Shown here: positions 1 to 8,102 of the stretch, piece by piece
Numbering within the stretch: the first letter of the stretch is position 1
Layout: every line of letters starts with the position of its first letter
Assembly: GCA_009787625.1 (NCBI GenBank)
Contig: WQSX01000003.1
Coordinates: forward strand, 33,046 to 97,045
From: Oscillospiraceae bacterium
GTDB lineage: Bacteria; Bacillota; Clostridia; Oscillospirales; Oscillospiraceae
Direction of reading: 5' to 3'
Length of the DNA: 64,000 nt
Notes under the pieces: generated by a model
Told to the model about the DNA's origin: nothing
The model's database searches: none
The model's input: only the letters and a program-made list of their open reading frames with translations
Made by a program: the position numbers and the translations under genes

Positions 1-101
1 AAGTCATCCATAGTCATTTTCTTTTCGGGTGGCTTCTGTCCGGGATATACCTCACCAAAAAGGCGGTGGTAGCAATAGCTGTCAATTCCTATCTTCATCA
101 T
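1..101 (-). CDS. Sugar-phosphate isomerase/epimerase-like protein, N-terminus only
   Basis: Only the first 33 codons are in the window; the gene runs off the left edge. The protein opens with MMKIGIDSYCYHR, the beta-1 strand typical of the xylose-isomerase-like TIM-barrel epimerases of sugar catabolism. The start at 101 is chosen because an AGGAGG-type site lies 9 nt upstream. It follows the zinc dehydrogenase at 129-1187 by 27 nt on the same strand, so it is probably the last visible member of the polyol/ketose operon. Family assignment rests on a short stretch and is tentative. Confidence 0.55.
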   Translation of the reverse strand, partial: MMKIGIDSYCYHRLFGEVYPGQKPPEKKMTMDD

Positions 102-128
102 AATAGTATTCCTCCTCTATAATATTTA

Positions 129-1187
129 TTAAAACATTTTGCGCTCTGTAGCCTCAGGGCTGACAAGCACCTTCATAAGTTTCGTGTTTGTCTGTATTTC
201 GTTTAGTGCATCTTCAAGCTCTGCAAGCGGCACTACCATTGAAAACATCGGAGTTGGGTCTATACGCTTATATTGCAGAAGGTTTATTGCAATACCCCAG
301 TCATTGCCAATTCCTGCACATGAACCGGAGACTTTCTTTTCTCCCAGCACAAAATCAAACGGCGAGAGCGCAGCCTTGTCATCGCCCGCACAGATTCCGA
401 ACGCTTGAAGCTTTCCTCCACGTCTGAGCATATCGAATGCTTGCTCATAAGTTTTACTTGAACCAACAGCTTCTAAGACAAAATCTGCTCCAATTCCGTT
501 TGTAAGCTTAAACACTTCTGCAACTGTGTCAGGTGTTTCTTTAAAGTTGATATAGTAATCCGCAGCATTCATTTTCTTTGCCACTTCGAGCCTGTCAGGA
601 TTTCCGTCGATAATAATTACCGGAGTTGCCCCTCTGAGTTTTGCAAGCGAAGCATGCAATATTCCGAGACCGGCACCAATCACTACAACGCTTGAGCCGA
701 GAGAGCAACCCATTCGTGATGAAGCTTGTATTGCGGTTGTGAGAGCTTCTATTGCAGCGGCATCAAAATCATTTATCTCATCAGGGATCAAGTAGCAGTT
801 TTTCCATGGAACAGCAACATATTCTGCAAAACCACCATTTGTATGAATTCCAAGCTGCGTAAAAGACTGGCATAATAGCCCATCGCCCCTACGGCAGAAA
901 TAACAACTTCCGCATGTCAGGCACAAATCAGCTGCAACCCTGTCTCCAACTTTGAGGCCGACTGCATTTTTACCTACTTTGTCAACTACACCCCAAAACT
1001 CATGACCTGTAATTAACGGGAGTTTTTCCGCTGCATATTTCCCTGTGAAGATGCTCCAATCCGAACCACATATTCCACAGAGCTTAACTTTAACTAAAAC
1101 TTCATCGTCCCCAATCTCAGGAACAGGAATATCCTTATACACCATTTTGTTTGGTGCCTCAACAACTTGTGCTTTCATCATTTTCAT
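129..1187 (-). CDS. Zinc-dependent medium-chain alcohol (polyol) dehydrogenase
   Basis: A 352-residue MDR-family dehydrogenase predicted to oxidise a sugar alcohol or reduce a ketose with NAD(P). Visible landmarks are the catalytic-zinc motif GICGSDWSIF, then GHEFWG, the four-cysteine structural-zinc lobe around residues 90-107 (CxxCxxCxxxxxxxC spacing), and a Rossmann glycine motif VIGAGLGIL near residue 170. The length is normal for sorbitol/threonine dehydrogenase relatives. A ribosome site AAAGGA lies 10 nt before the chosen ATG. The gene follows a TIM-barrel epimerase and an FGGY kinase in one minus-strand operon, which suggests the sequence oxidation, isomerisation and phosphorylation of one polyol or ketose. 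The exact substrate cannot be read from sequence. Confidence 0.85.
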   Translation of the reverse strand: MKMMKAQVVEAPNKMVYKDIPVPEIGDDEVLVKVKLCGICGSDWSIFTGKYAAEKLPLITGHEFWGVVDKVGKNAVGLKVGDRVAADLCLTCGSCYFCRRGDGLLCQSFTQLGIHTNGGFAEYVAVPWKNCYLIPDEINDFDAAAIEALTTAIQASSRMGCSLGSSVVVIGAGLGILHASLAKLRGATPVIIIDGNPDRLEVAKKMNAADYYINFKETPDTVAEVFKLTNGIGADFVLEAVGSSKTYEQAFDMLRRGGKLQAFGICAGDDKAALSPFDFVLGEKKVSGSCAGIGNDWGIAINLLQYKRIDPTPMFSMVVPLAELEDALNEIQTNTKLMKVLVSPEATERKMF

Positions 1188-1249
1188 AGAAAACTCATCC
1201 TTTCAATAATTAATTTTGCACACTAAACTGCGCCTTAGATTCTTTTAAA

Positions 1250-2227
1250 CTAGTGTGCAAACAGTTTATCCTTTCGGCCTTCATACGGTTTGTGGATAAG
1301 CAGTGGCTTCAGGAAATCTCTTACCTTATCTATACCGTCGCCGGCACAACTCATTGTGACATCTTCATGCTCATATGAGAGAACTCCTGTATAACCTACC
1401 ATTGCAAGTTCAGTAATTGTTTTCTTCCAATCTACGCTTCCCCAACCCGGAATGCGGAAGCGGAACGCACGATCAAGTCTACGCCATTCACCTTGCATTA
1501 GAATTCCTCCGTATCCGATGTTGTGCTGCACAATTTCACCATCTTTCGCGTGTACTGCAAAAATTCTGTCACCAAGCGCGTTGATGAATGACTCAACATA
1601 AAGACCAAGATAGATGATATTAGCCGGATCCAGATTATATCCAAGGCAGGGGTGATTATCAACCAGTTCAACACATCTCAGTGCAGTGTGAATGTCATAA
1701 ATCAAATTGTTTGGGTGAGGCTCTACGGCAAACTTGACACCATACTCTTTGAACTTGTCTAAAATAGGAACAAATCGCTCAACAAACTGTTGTTCGCAAG
1801 CTTCCCAGCCTTTAGGATATGGGAATGGGAAATAGCGACCAAAGTTTTCTACGCCTGTGAAGCCGATAACAACATCAACCTCAAGAAGGTTTGCAAGCTG
1901 CGCCGAGGCGAGCAGACTATCAGTACCAAACTTGATTTTTTCCTCTTTTGTGCCTTTGTAGATGCCGTCTGTATCCACACCGTGCGGGCCCAGAATAAGT
2001 AGGGAGTCTGCATGATTACTTATAGCTGAGATTGACAGCCCATGCGATTGAATCATTTTACGCATCTCAATGCCTTTTCCGTTTTTCAGCATCTCTCCTG
2101 AATCACACTGACCATTTCCGTCATAAGTTGCAATTTCTATCGCTTCATACCCCTTGTCGGCAATCAGTTTTGCCAGTTCCTCTAATGGTTTGTCCGAAAT
2201 GTTTTGTGCACAGAATCCGAGTTTCAT
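1250..2227 (-). CDS. TIM-barrel sugar-phosphate isomerase/epimerase
   Basis: A 325-residue protein of the xylose-isomerase-like (IolE/IolI/tagatose-epimerase) superfamily, predicted to epimerise or isomerise a keto-sugar. Four metal-ligand positions expected of the fold are visible in order: Glu in AVEPHP, Asp in YNLDPANI, His in VHAKDG and Glu in SYEHED. The ribosome site GGAGG sits 8 nt before the ATG. It lies between the FGGY kinase and the zinc dehydrogenase in the same operon. The substrate is unknown; the family also contains hydroxypyruvate isomerases and endonuclease IV relatives, but the operon favours a sugar. Confidence 0.8.
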   Translation of the reverse strand: MKLGFCAQNISDKPLEELAKLIADKGYEAIEIATYDGNGQCDSGEMLKNGKGIEMRKMIQSHGLSISAISNHADSLLILGPHGVDTDGIYKGTKEEKIKFGTDSLLASAQLANLLEVDVVIGFTGVENFGRYFPFPYPKGWEACEQQFVERFVPILDKFKEYGVKFAVEPHPNNLIYDIHTALRCVELVDNHPCLGYNLDPANIIYLGLYVESFINALGDRIFAVHAKDGEIVQHNIGYGGILMQGEWRRLDRAFRFRIPGWGSVDWKKTITELAMVGYTGVLSYEHEDVTMSCAGDGIDKVRDFLKPLLIHKPYEGRKDKLFAH

Positions 2228-2269
2228 GTTTAGTACCTCCGTTTTGTTTTAATATGTTTATAATTGATG

Positions 2270-3781
2270 CTATTTTTTGTTATTATAAATGTAATCTCCG
2301 AGATCAGACATCATGCTGTTTGAATGCTCAAATAATTTAAATACGTCCTTATACAACTCTACATTTGCAGAAATTGGTATGCTCTTGCTCTCTGTTTTAT
2401 GCATTTTAGCTATGTTTCCGTAATCTTCCCAAAGCCCCACAGCTTTAAAGGCAACTGCCGCCGCCCCAAGAGACGCAGCATCTTGATCAATGGTTGTTTT
2501 AAGTATTTCCATTTCAAATATATCAGCAAAAATTTGCATCCAGAACTTACTTTTGCTGCCGCCGCCTGTGAAGAGCATCTCCTTAGACAACATAACACGT
2601 TCTCTTATGTTATCTAACGAAATACGCAAGTTCAGAGCTATACCTTCCAGTGTAGCACGGAGCATTTCCTCTCTGGTTGTTCCAAGGCTAAGATTAAGAA
2701 AGGCACCTCTTACATGTATGCTTTTATCTTGTGATGTCCCTCCTGCAAGACTTGGGTTGAAGATAACACCACCCGATCCTATCGGAACTTGCTCTGCCAG
2801 TTCAGTGAGTTTATCGTATCCCTCCGACACAGGGACATCTTTGCAGATATTATCTCTAACCCACCTAAATGAGCTACCTCCTGAAAATATCGAAAATGCC
2901 GATGTATACATTCCAGGTTGCAGATGTGCAAACACATAGGATTTCTTTTTTGCGTCTAAAATAGGTGTTGCTGAGTTGGCTGCAATCCAACTTGATGAGC
3001 CAAGCGAAGTATAGCACTTACCTTCATCAGCACCGACTGCGCCCATCGCCATGCACGCATTGTCAACACCACCGCAAGCCACTTTTGTTCCGATGCGAAG
3101 TCCCAACGCAGAGGCGGCTTCAGGCACCAATGAGCCAATTATATGGTGAGACGGAACCATTTCAGGGAAAAAGCTTGTAGGTATTCCTGCAGCTTTTAAG
3201 AACTCCCCTTTAAATTCACCTTTTATAAGGTCGTATGCACCTGTGCCGGATGCATACGAAGGGTCTATAAACATATTCCCGGTCATTAGCATATTAATAT
3301 AATCCTTTGAGCCTAATACTCTATGGATTTTTGAGAATATCTCAGGTTGATGCTCTTTCATCCACATCAGTTTAAAAATCGAGTAGCAAGGAGCCGGAAA
3401 GCCATTGCCCGTAGTCATATACCAATCACTTTCATCTACAAGGGAGAAAAACCTTTCTGCCTGTTTAATAGCCCTGGTGTCTGACCAAATCGGAACTTGG
3501 TCTAAAAGCGCTTTTCCGTTATCGCCAACGGGAATTGCGACCAGGCTTTGCCCCGAAATTGACAAACAATCGACTTCAACATCTTCCCTACCGGCTTTTT
3601 CGAGTAGTTCGCGTGTACCTTGAACAACCCCTTTCCACCAGTCCTGCGGACGTTGCTCATGCATGTTAGACTCCGGATAATAAGTGCCATACTCTACAAA
3701 TGTTTTCGCCAAGGTTTCACCTGTCTTATCATAAAGCGAAGCTTTAACACCGCCTGTACCTAAATCATAAGCAATAAACAA
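2270..3781 (-). CDS. FGGY-family carbohydrate kinase, xylulokinase-like
   Basis: A 503-residue cytoplasmic sugar kinase of normal xylulokinase length. It begins with the phosphate-binding IAYDLGTGGVKASLYD segment, has the catalytic-aspartate motif GGVDNACMAMG in the middle and the ATP-binding LFTGGGSKSKFW motif in the C-terminal domain. The start codon is TTG at 3781, supported by GGAG 8 nt upstream and by the conserved N-terminal strand starting there. It is the first gene of a minus-strand operon with a TIM-barrel epimerase and a zinc dehydrogenase, so it probably phosphorylates the ketose they make. Xylulose or a related ketose is likely but not proven. Confidence 0.85.
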   Translation of the reverse strand: MFIAYDLGTGGVKASLYDKTGETLAKTFVEYGTYYPESNMHEQRPQDWWKGVVQGTRELLEKAGREDVEVDCLSISGQSLVAIPVGDNGKALLDQVPIWSDTRAIKQAERFFSLVDESDWYMTTGNGFPAPCYSIFKLMWMKEHQPEIFSKIHRVLGSKDYINMLMTGNMFIDPSYASGTGAYDLIKGEFKGEFLKAAGIPTSFFPEMVPSHHIIGSLVPEAASALGLRIGTKVACGGVDNACMAMGAVGADEGKCYTSLGSSSWIAANSATPILDAKKKSYVFAHLQPGMYTSAFSIFSGGSSFRWVRDNICKDVPVSEGYDKLTELAEQVPIGSGGVIFNPSLAGGTSQDKSIHVRGAFLNLSLGTTREEMLRATLEGIALNLRISLDNIRERVMLSKEMLFTGGGSKSKFWMQIFADIFEMEILKTTIDQDAASLGAAAVAFKAVGLWEDYGNIAKMHKTESKSIPISANVELYKDVFKLFEHSNSMMSDLGDYIYNNKK

Positions 3782-3825
3782 AATGCATTCTCCTTTTCTT
3801 TATCTACCGGACATTAAAAACCGTG

Positions 3826-3831
3826 ATTATA
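3826..3831 (-). promoter_or_regulatory. Probable -10 box of the FGGY kinase operon
   Basis: A perfect TATAAT reads on the minus strand about 45 nt before the kinase TTG. No good -35 box is present at the right distance (CTTTTG at 17 nt), so the promoter may be activator-dependent. It overlaps the divergent promoter of the Old Yellow Enzyme gene. Confidence 0.4.
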
Positions 3832-3834
3832 AAC

Positions 3835-3863
3835 TTGAAATTAGGATTCAAAAGTGATATCAT
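3835..3863 (+). promoter_or_regulatory. Promoter of the Old Yellow Enzyme-like gene
   Basis: TTGAAA at 3835-3840, a 17-nt spacer, and TATCAT at 3858-3863. It lies about 50 nt before the ATG at 3917 and overlaps the divergent kinase promoter, so the two transcripts could be regulated together. Confidence 0.55.
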
Positions 3864-3916
3864 TGTATGGAAAATCTTTATTTTTACGCGAGTAATAAAT
3901 TTTAGGAGGCAACTTA

Positions 3917-5158
3917 ATGAGCTACAAAGACACACTTCTCTCGAAACTAAAAATTGGGGAACTTACTTGCCAAAATCGTTTTTTTATCCAAGCCATGGAG
4001 TGTAACGACCAAGATAAGTCAGGAAACCCTTCGCAGCTTACACTAGACAGATACTTAAAACTTGCAGACGGCAAGGCAGGGCTTGTATCACTGGAAGCGG
4101 TCTCGGTCACACACGAAAGTAGATCCAGACGTAACCAATTGATGATAATGGAAGATAATAGACTTCCTCTAAAGGAGTTTGTCAGGGAAATTAAAAAAGC
4201 CAATCCGGAAATGCTTTTGGTTTTTCAGTTAACCCATTCAGGTGAACTCTCTAATCCTGAATTTTCTCGTAGAGTGACTGTAAAGCCGCTACATGGCTAT
4301 GGTGGTGACCTTTTGACGGAAGAAGAGGTTGACGATATCATTAACAGGTTTGTATTAGCAGCACAAATCGCTCACGATGCCGGTGCTGACGGTATAGACC
4401 TGAAGCTTTGTCATGGTTATTTCGGTAGTCAGGTGTTGCGTCCCTACAACGACAGAGACTGGAAATACGGCGGAAGTTGGGATAAACGCAGCCGCTTTGC
4501 CTTTGAGTTGGTGGAGAGGATAAGTAAGGCAGTAAATGATAAGAATTTCCTGATAGGTTCTAAGATTTCTGCGTGGGAAGGATTTCCCGGTGGTTTTGGA
4601 ACTGATGGTCCCGATTCCCCTATAATCGACCTTACAGAACCGATTGCGTTACTACAAGGTCTTGAGGCAAGAGGAGCTCAATTCTTTATTTCATCTGCAG
4701 GAAGCCCGTCCATAACACTCAGTCTTACGCAAGCAGATAAACACTCTCCATACTTTGCTTATTTACATCAATTTTTTGCTAAAGAGTTAAAGAAAAACTT
4801 AAAAGCTGAAACAGTAATGATTGGTTCAAATTTCAGTCCGTTCAGAAACGGTAAAAATGGTTTGTGTGCAGTCAGCCCTGAAGACAGTTCAATGTTTGCA
4901 TACGGTGCTCAATGCATTGAGCGCGGAGTTCTCGATATGGTGGGACTTGGCAGACAATCTCTGGCAGATCCTCTGCTCCCGAAAAAGCTTGAAGAAGGTA
5001 AAGAAGAAGATATTAAATGGTGCACAATTTGCGATAACTGCATTGAGCTTCTTATCTATCAATGCAACATTGGTTGCTCAACTTTCAACAAGTTCTACAC
5101 TGACATTCTTGTGAAAACACGCAAGGAAAAAGGTCCGTTAAAAGTTCTGCGCACGTAA
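3917..5158 (+). CDS. Old Yellow Enzyme-family NADH:flavin oxidoreductase, short form with C-terminal cysteine cluster
   Basis: A 413-residue FMN TIM-barrel reductase related to the N-terminal half of 2,4-dienoyl-CoA reductase and trimethylamine dehydrogenase, predicted to reduce an activated C=C bond. The barrel is followed by cysteines at about residues 369, 372, 375, 383 and 387 (CTICDNC...CNIGC), the place where the longer relatives bind a 4Fe-4S cluster. The cysteine spacing differs from the classical C-x2-C-x3-C-x11-C, and the FAD/NAD domains of the roughly 670-residue enzymes are absent. The start has GGAGG 8 nt upstream. It is transcribed alone, divergent from the kinase operon and convergent with deoC. 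Confidence 0.8.
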   Translation: MSYKDTLLSKLKIGELTCQNRFFIQAMECNDQDKSGNPSQLTLDRYLKLADGKAGLVSLEAVSVTHESRSRRNQLMIMEDNRLPLKEFVREIKKANPEMLLVFQLTHSGELSNPEFSRRVTVKPLHGYGGDLLTEEEVDDIINRFVLAAQIAHDAGADGIDLKLCHGYFGSQVLRPYNDRDWKYGGSWDKRSRFAFELVERISKAVNDKNFLIGSKISAWEGFPGGFGTDGPDSPIIDLTEPIALLQGLEARGAQFFISSAGSPSITLSLTQADKHSPYFAYLHQFFAKELKKNLKAETVMIGSNFSPFRNGKNGLCAVSPEDSSMFAYGAQCIERGVLDMVGLGRQSLADPLLPKKLEEGKEEDIKWCTICDNCIELLIYQCNIGCSTFNKFYTDILVKTRKEKGPLKVLRT

Positions 5159-5209
5159 GCTGATTGTTTTTGTTTGTTTATCTCTTTAAAATAGCTTCAT
5201 TAACCACAA

Positions 5210-5250
5210 GAGGTCGGCTACTCAGATTATGAGTAGTCGACCTCGTTTTG
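5210..5250 (+). terminator. Rho-independent terminator of the Old Yellow Enzyme gene
   Basis: A 14-bp stem (GAGGTCGGCTACTC with GAGTAGTCGACCTC, one G-T pair) around a 7-nt loop, followed by GTTTTGGTATTT. It lies between two convergent genes; only the plus direction has a usable T tract. Confidence 0.75.
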
Positions 5251-5254
5251 GTAT

Positions 5255-5923
5255 TTAAACCAGTTGCTCTACTATTTCGATCGCCGACTTACTATTGATA
5301 CCCATCCTCTGTACGCCCATTTCACAAAGTAGCTTGAATTCCTGCAGGGTACGTATTCCACCTGCGGCTTTCACTTTGATTTTTGAGTCACAGATTTCCA
5401 TTATTTTACGGATTCGGTCAATGTTGGCATCACCGGCAATCCACCCTGTTCCGGTTTTCACGAAGTCAGCACCACTTGACATTACACACTCACAGGCTTT
5501 TACAACTTCATCGTCCGATAGGGTATTAATCTCGATAATGACTTTTGTCAAAACATCTTTTGGGGCAAGCTTTACAATTTGCGTAAGTTCGTCCACGACA
5601 TAATCGTATTGCTTATTTTTGAAACGTCCAATGTTCATGACTATGTCCATTTCCTGAACACCGTCTTTAATCAGGCGCTTCGCCTCTTCAAGCTTTACAG
5701 TTGTCGTGTGTCCACCCGAAGGGAAGCCTACGGGTGCCCCTACATAAATGTCAGACTCTGACGAGATTAAATCAGAAAGTTCTTTCACCCAACTTGGCAA
5801 CACATGGACATTGATGAAACGATATTTTTTTGCTATATCAACAATTTCCGTAATGTCGTCAATCGAATGGTGTGTGCGAACAGCACTTATGTCTATGAGT
5901 CGGGCTGCTTCTAATGATGTCAT
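5255..5923 (-). CDS. deoC: Deoxyribose-phosphate aldolase
   Basis: A 222-residue class I aldolase that splits 2-deoxyribose 5-phosphate into acetaldehyde and glyceraldehyde 3-phosphate. The Schiff-base lysine is visible in FVKTGTGW (Lys156), and a second conserved lysine is in KVKAAGGIRT (Lys185). Length matches the short bacterial DeoC form. It is the last gene of the minus-strand operon that begins with the ribose-type ABC importer, 21 nt after the binding-protein gene. This suggests that the importer carries deoxyribose, a deoxynucleoside or another sugar whose phosphate can be split by a DERA-like enzyme. Confidence 0.92.
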   Translation of the reverse strand: MTSLEAARLIDISAVRTHHSIDDITEIVDIAKKYRFINVHVLPSWVKELSDLISSESDIYVGAPVGFPSGGHTTTVKLEEAKRLIKDGVQEMDIVMNIGRFKNKQYDYVVDELTQIVKLAPKDVLTKVIIEINTLSDDEVVKACECVMSSGADFVKTGTGWIAGDANIDRIRKIMEICDSKIKVKAAGGIRTLQEFKLLCEMGVQRMGINSKSAIEIVEQLV

Positions 5924-5944
5924 TTTGGAACATTGCCTCCCGGA

Positions 5945-7021
5945 TTAGTAAGCGTGAGCATAGAACTCGTGAACATTGTCTCTTGTTACAAATGCTCCGG
6001 GCACGATGGTGTCTTGTGGGTGGTTTCCGCGTCCGAGAAGAACATCAATTGCGAGCCAGATTGCGTCATAGCCCATGCTTGGCGGATAGAGAGCTGTGCC
6101 TCTGAGAAGATCTTGACCGGGCATTACATCTTCGCCGAGGTAGATTCTCATTGCGTCAAGTGTAAATCCGAATCCGGTTACGACTTGAATGTCTGTTCTG
6201 CCTGCTTCGTGGATAGCTGTGAGAACACCGAGTGCTGTCTCATCGTCATGTGTGAAAACTATGTCGATATGTGGATGTGCAATAAGCACTGTTTGCATTG
6301 TTTCGAGACCTGCATCTCTGTTTGGTGCTGATTCGTAGCCTTCTTCAGGTCCGAGGAGGTTGATTGCAGGATTACCTGCAGCCACGCTCATGAAGCCTTC
6401 TTGACGGTCTTGTGCAATCGGCATTCCTGAACCCATGTTGATTGCAACAACATCGGCTTGACCACCGAGATTTTCGTTGATAAAGTCAACAATGTACTCA
6501 GCTGCCATACGTCCACCCGGTACGTTTTCACCTACAATGAATTTTGTGTAAGGGATACCGTCGGGAAGCCTGCGGTTGATAATGACGGTCGGAACTCCGG
6601 ATTCATAGGCTTGTTGTGCAAGCGGAGCCACGAGAGCTGCATCTTGCGGCATCATAACCAACAAATCAACGCCTTGATTCAAAAAGGTTTCAACTTGGTT
6701 TAATTGTTCATCGGGAGTTGTAGGGTTAACTGCTTCGATTGTGATGTTGGGATATCGGGTTGCAGCTTCAGCGATTGCCCTATCAACTTCTACACGCATT
6801 TGTGAGTGGAAGTCATTACCCATGATGCCTAGTACAACGCCAATTGTGAATTGTTCGTCAGATACGTCTTCCGGAGCTGCGGGAGCGGGATCCGCCGGTG
6901 CAGGTGCTGCGGGATCTGCCGGCGCGGGTGCTGCCGGCGCAGGTGCTGCCTCGGGTGCACATGCAGCGACAAGTGCGATAGCGAGGGTCATTGCCAGAAC
7001 GATCAATAATACTTTTTTCAT
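5945..7021 (-). CDS. Sugar-binding lipoprotein of a ribose-type ABC importer
   Basis: A 358-residue type I periplasmic-binding-protein fold protein (RbsB/Peripla_BP_4 group). The signal peptide ends in a lipobox with Cys21 (ALVAAC), so it is tethered to the outer face of the membrane. An alanine/proline/aspartate-rich linker of about 30 residues follows, then the binding domain starting near FTIGVVLGIMGNDFHSQM. The gene lies downstream of the matching permease and ATPase and upstream of deoC. AGGAGG precedes the ATG. The ligand is likely a monosaccharide; deoxyribose is a guess from deoC. Confidence 0.88.
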   Translation of the reverse strand: MKKVLLIVLAMTLAIALVAACAPEAAPAPAAPAPADPAAPAPADPAPAAPEDVSDEQFTIGVVLGIMGNDFHSQMRVEVDRAIAEAATRYPNITIEAVNPTTPDEQLNQVETFLNQGVDLLVMMPQDAALVAPLAQQAYESGVPTVIINRRLPDGIPYTKFIVGENVPGGRMAAEYIVDFINENLGGQADVVAINMGSGMPIAQDRQEGFMSVAAGNPAINLLGPEEGYESAPNRDAGLETMQTVLIAHPHIDIVFTHDDETALGVLTAIHEAGRTDIQVVTGFGFTLDAMRIYLGEDVMPGQDLLRGTALYPPSMGYDAIWLAIDVLLGRGNHPQDTIVPGAFVTRDNVHEFYAHAY

Positions 7022-7092
7022 TTCTTTTTGTTTCCTCCTATAATTTTTTTTAATTTTATTTAAAAGAATCGTTTGATCCTTTCAAAACCTAA

Positions 7093-8079
7093 CTAGTCTT
7101 TTCTTTGCATCAAAACGGCTGCAAGGATAATTCCGCCCTTTACTGCTCCGGACAAAAATGGAGAAATGCCCGTCATAATCATCAGGTTTGTAACAACTGT
7201 AACAAGTATCATTCCAAATACAGAACCGACAATTCTACCGCGACCTCCCGCAAGAGATGTTCCGCCGACAACTGCCGCTGTAATGGCATCAAATTCATAT
7301 CCTTCGCCTGCCATTGCCGGCGATATCGCCGCCATTCTTGACATATCAAGTACTGTGGCTATACCGACGCAAAGACCGGCAAGTGAAAAAGCCAATATCC
7401 TAATCTTAGTTACATTTATACCTGAATAGTGTGCTGCATTTTCGTTACCACCGACAGCGTAAATATAAGAACCGAATTTCGTGAATTTTAGTACACATCC
7501 AAGCACGATGGCGCATACAATCCATATAATAAGGGAGTATGGAATAGGTCCGATTCCACCGAGCCCAATTTGTGTAAACTCAGGCACTATGCGCCCTCTC
7601 CCGGTGGCTCCTCCCAAGAAAAACATGGTGAGTGACCTAACAATTATACCAATGGCAAGTGTGGTTATAAAAGCCGGAATCTTAAACTTCGTCGTCAATG
7701 CACCATTAACAAATCCTATTGCTGTTGCGATAACTATTGCTGCAACTATCGCTAATGGAATTGCAATATGTAATGGGATAGCTTCGTTGCCCTGAATAAA
7801 GATGAGCGCTGCACCTGAGAATGCAACCACATGACCTGATGAGAGATCAATGCCGCCTGTAATAATAACAAAAGTCATACCAAGTGCAATTATTCCAACT
7901 ATTGATGAGTGGCGCAATATGAGAATTATGTTGTTTACTTGCAGAAATCGCGGTTCAATTATACCAAATATGATGAAGAGAACCACACATACGACAATAA
8001 TGCTGTAATTCTTCCAAACATATTTACAAAGATTTAAAAACTTGTTTTCCTGCTTGATTACTTCCGTACCACCTGACAT
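7093..8079 (-). CDS. Ribose-type ABC importer permease
   Basis: A 328-residue integral membrane permease of the BPD_transp_2 (RbsC/XylH) family with about 8-10 hydrophobic segments. The signature TGGIDLSSGHVVAFSG near residue 80 and the cytoplasmic loop AAVVGGTSLAGGRG near 265 are typical of the family. The start at 8079 (MSGGTEV) is chosen because GGAGG lies 8 nt before it; a longer reading from a TTG would include the ribosome site itself. It forms the channel with the ATPase encoded 23 nt upstream. Confidence 0.88.
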   Translation of the reverse strand: MSGGTEVIKQENKFLNLCKYVWKNYSIIVVCVVLFIIFGIIEPRFLQVNNIILILRHSSIVGIIALGMTFVIITGGIDLSSGHVVAFSGAALIFIQGNEAIPLHIAIPLAIVAAIVIATAIGFVNGALTTKFKIPAFITTLAIGIIVRSLTMFFLGGATGRGRIVPEFTQIGLGGIGPIPYSLIIWIVCAIVLGCVLKFTKFGSYIYAVGGNENAAHYSGINVTKIRILAFSLAGLCVGIATVLDMSRMAAISPAMAGEGYEFDAITAAVVGGTSLAGGRGRIVGSVFGMILVTVVTNLMIMTGISPFLSGAVKGGIILAAVLMQRKD

Positions 8080-8102
8080 ATTAGAAACCTCCAATTTAAT
8101 AA

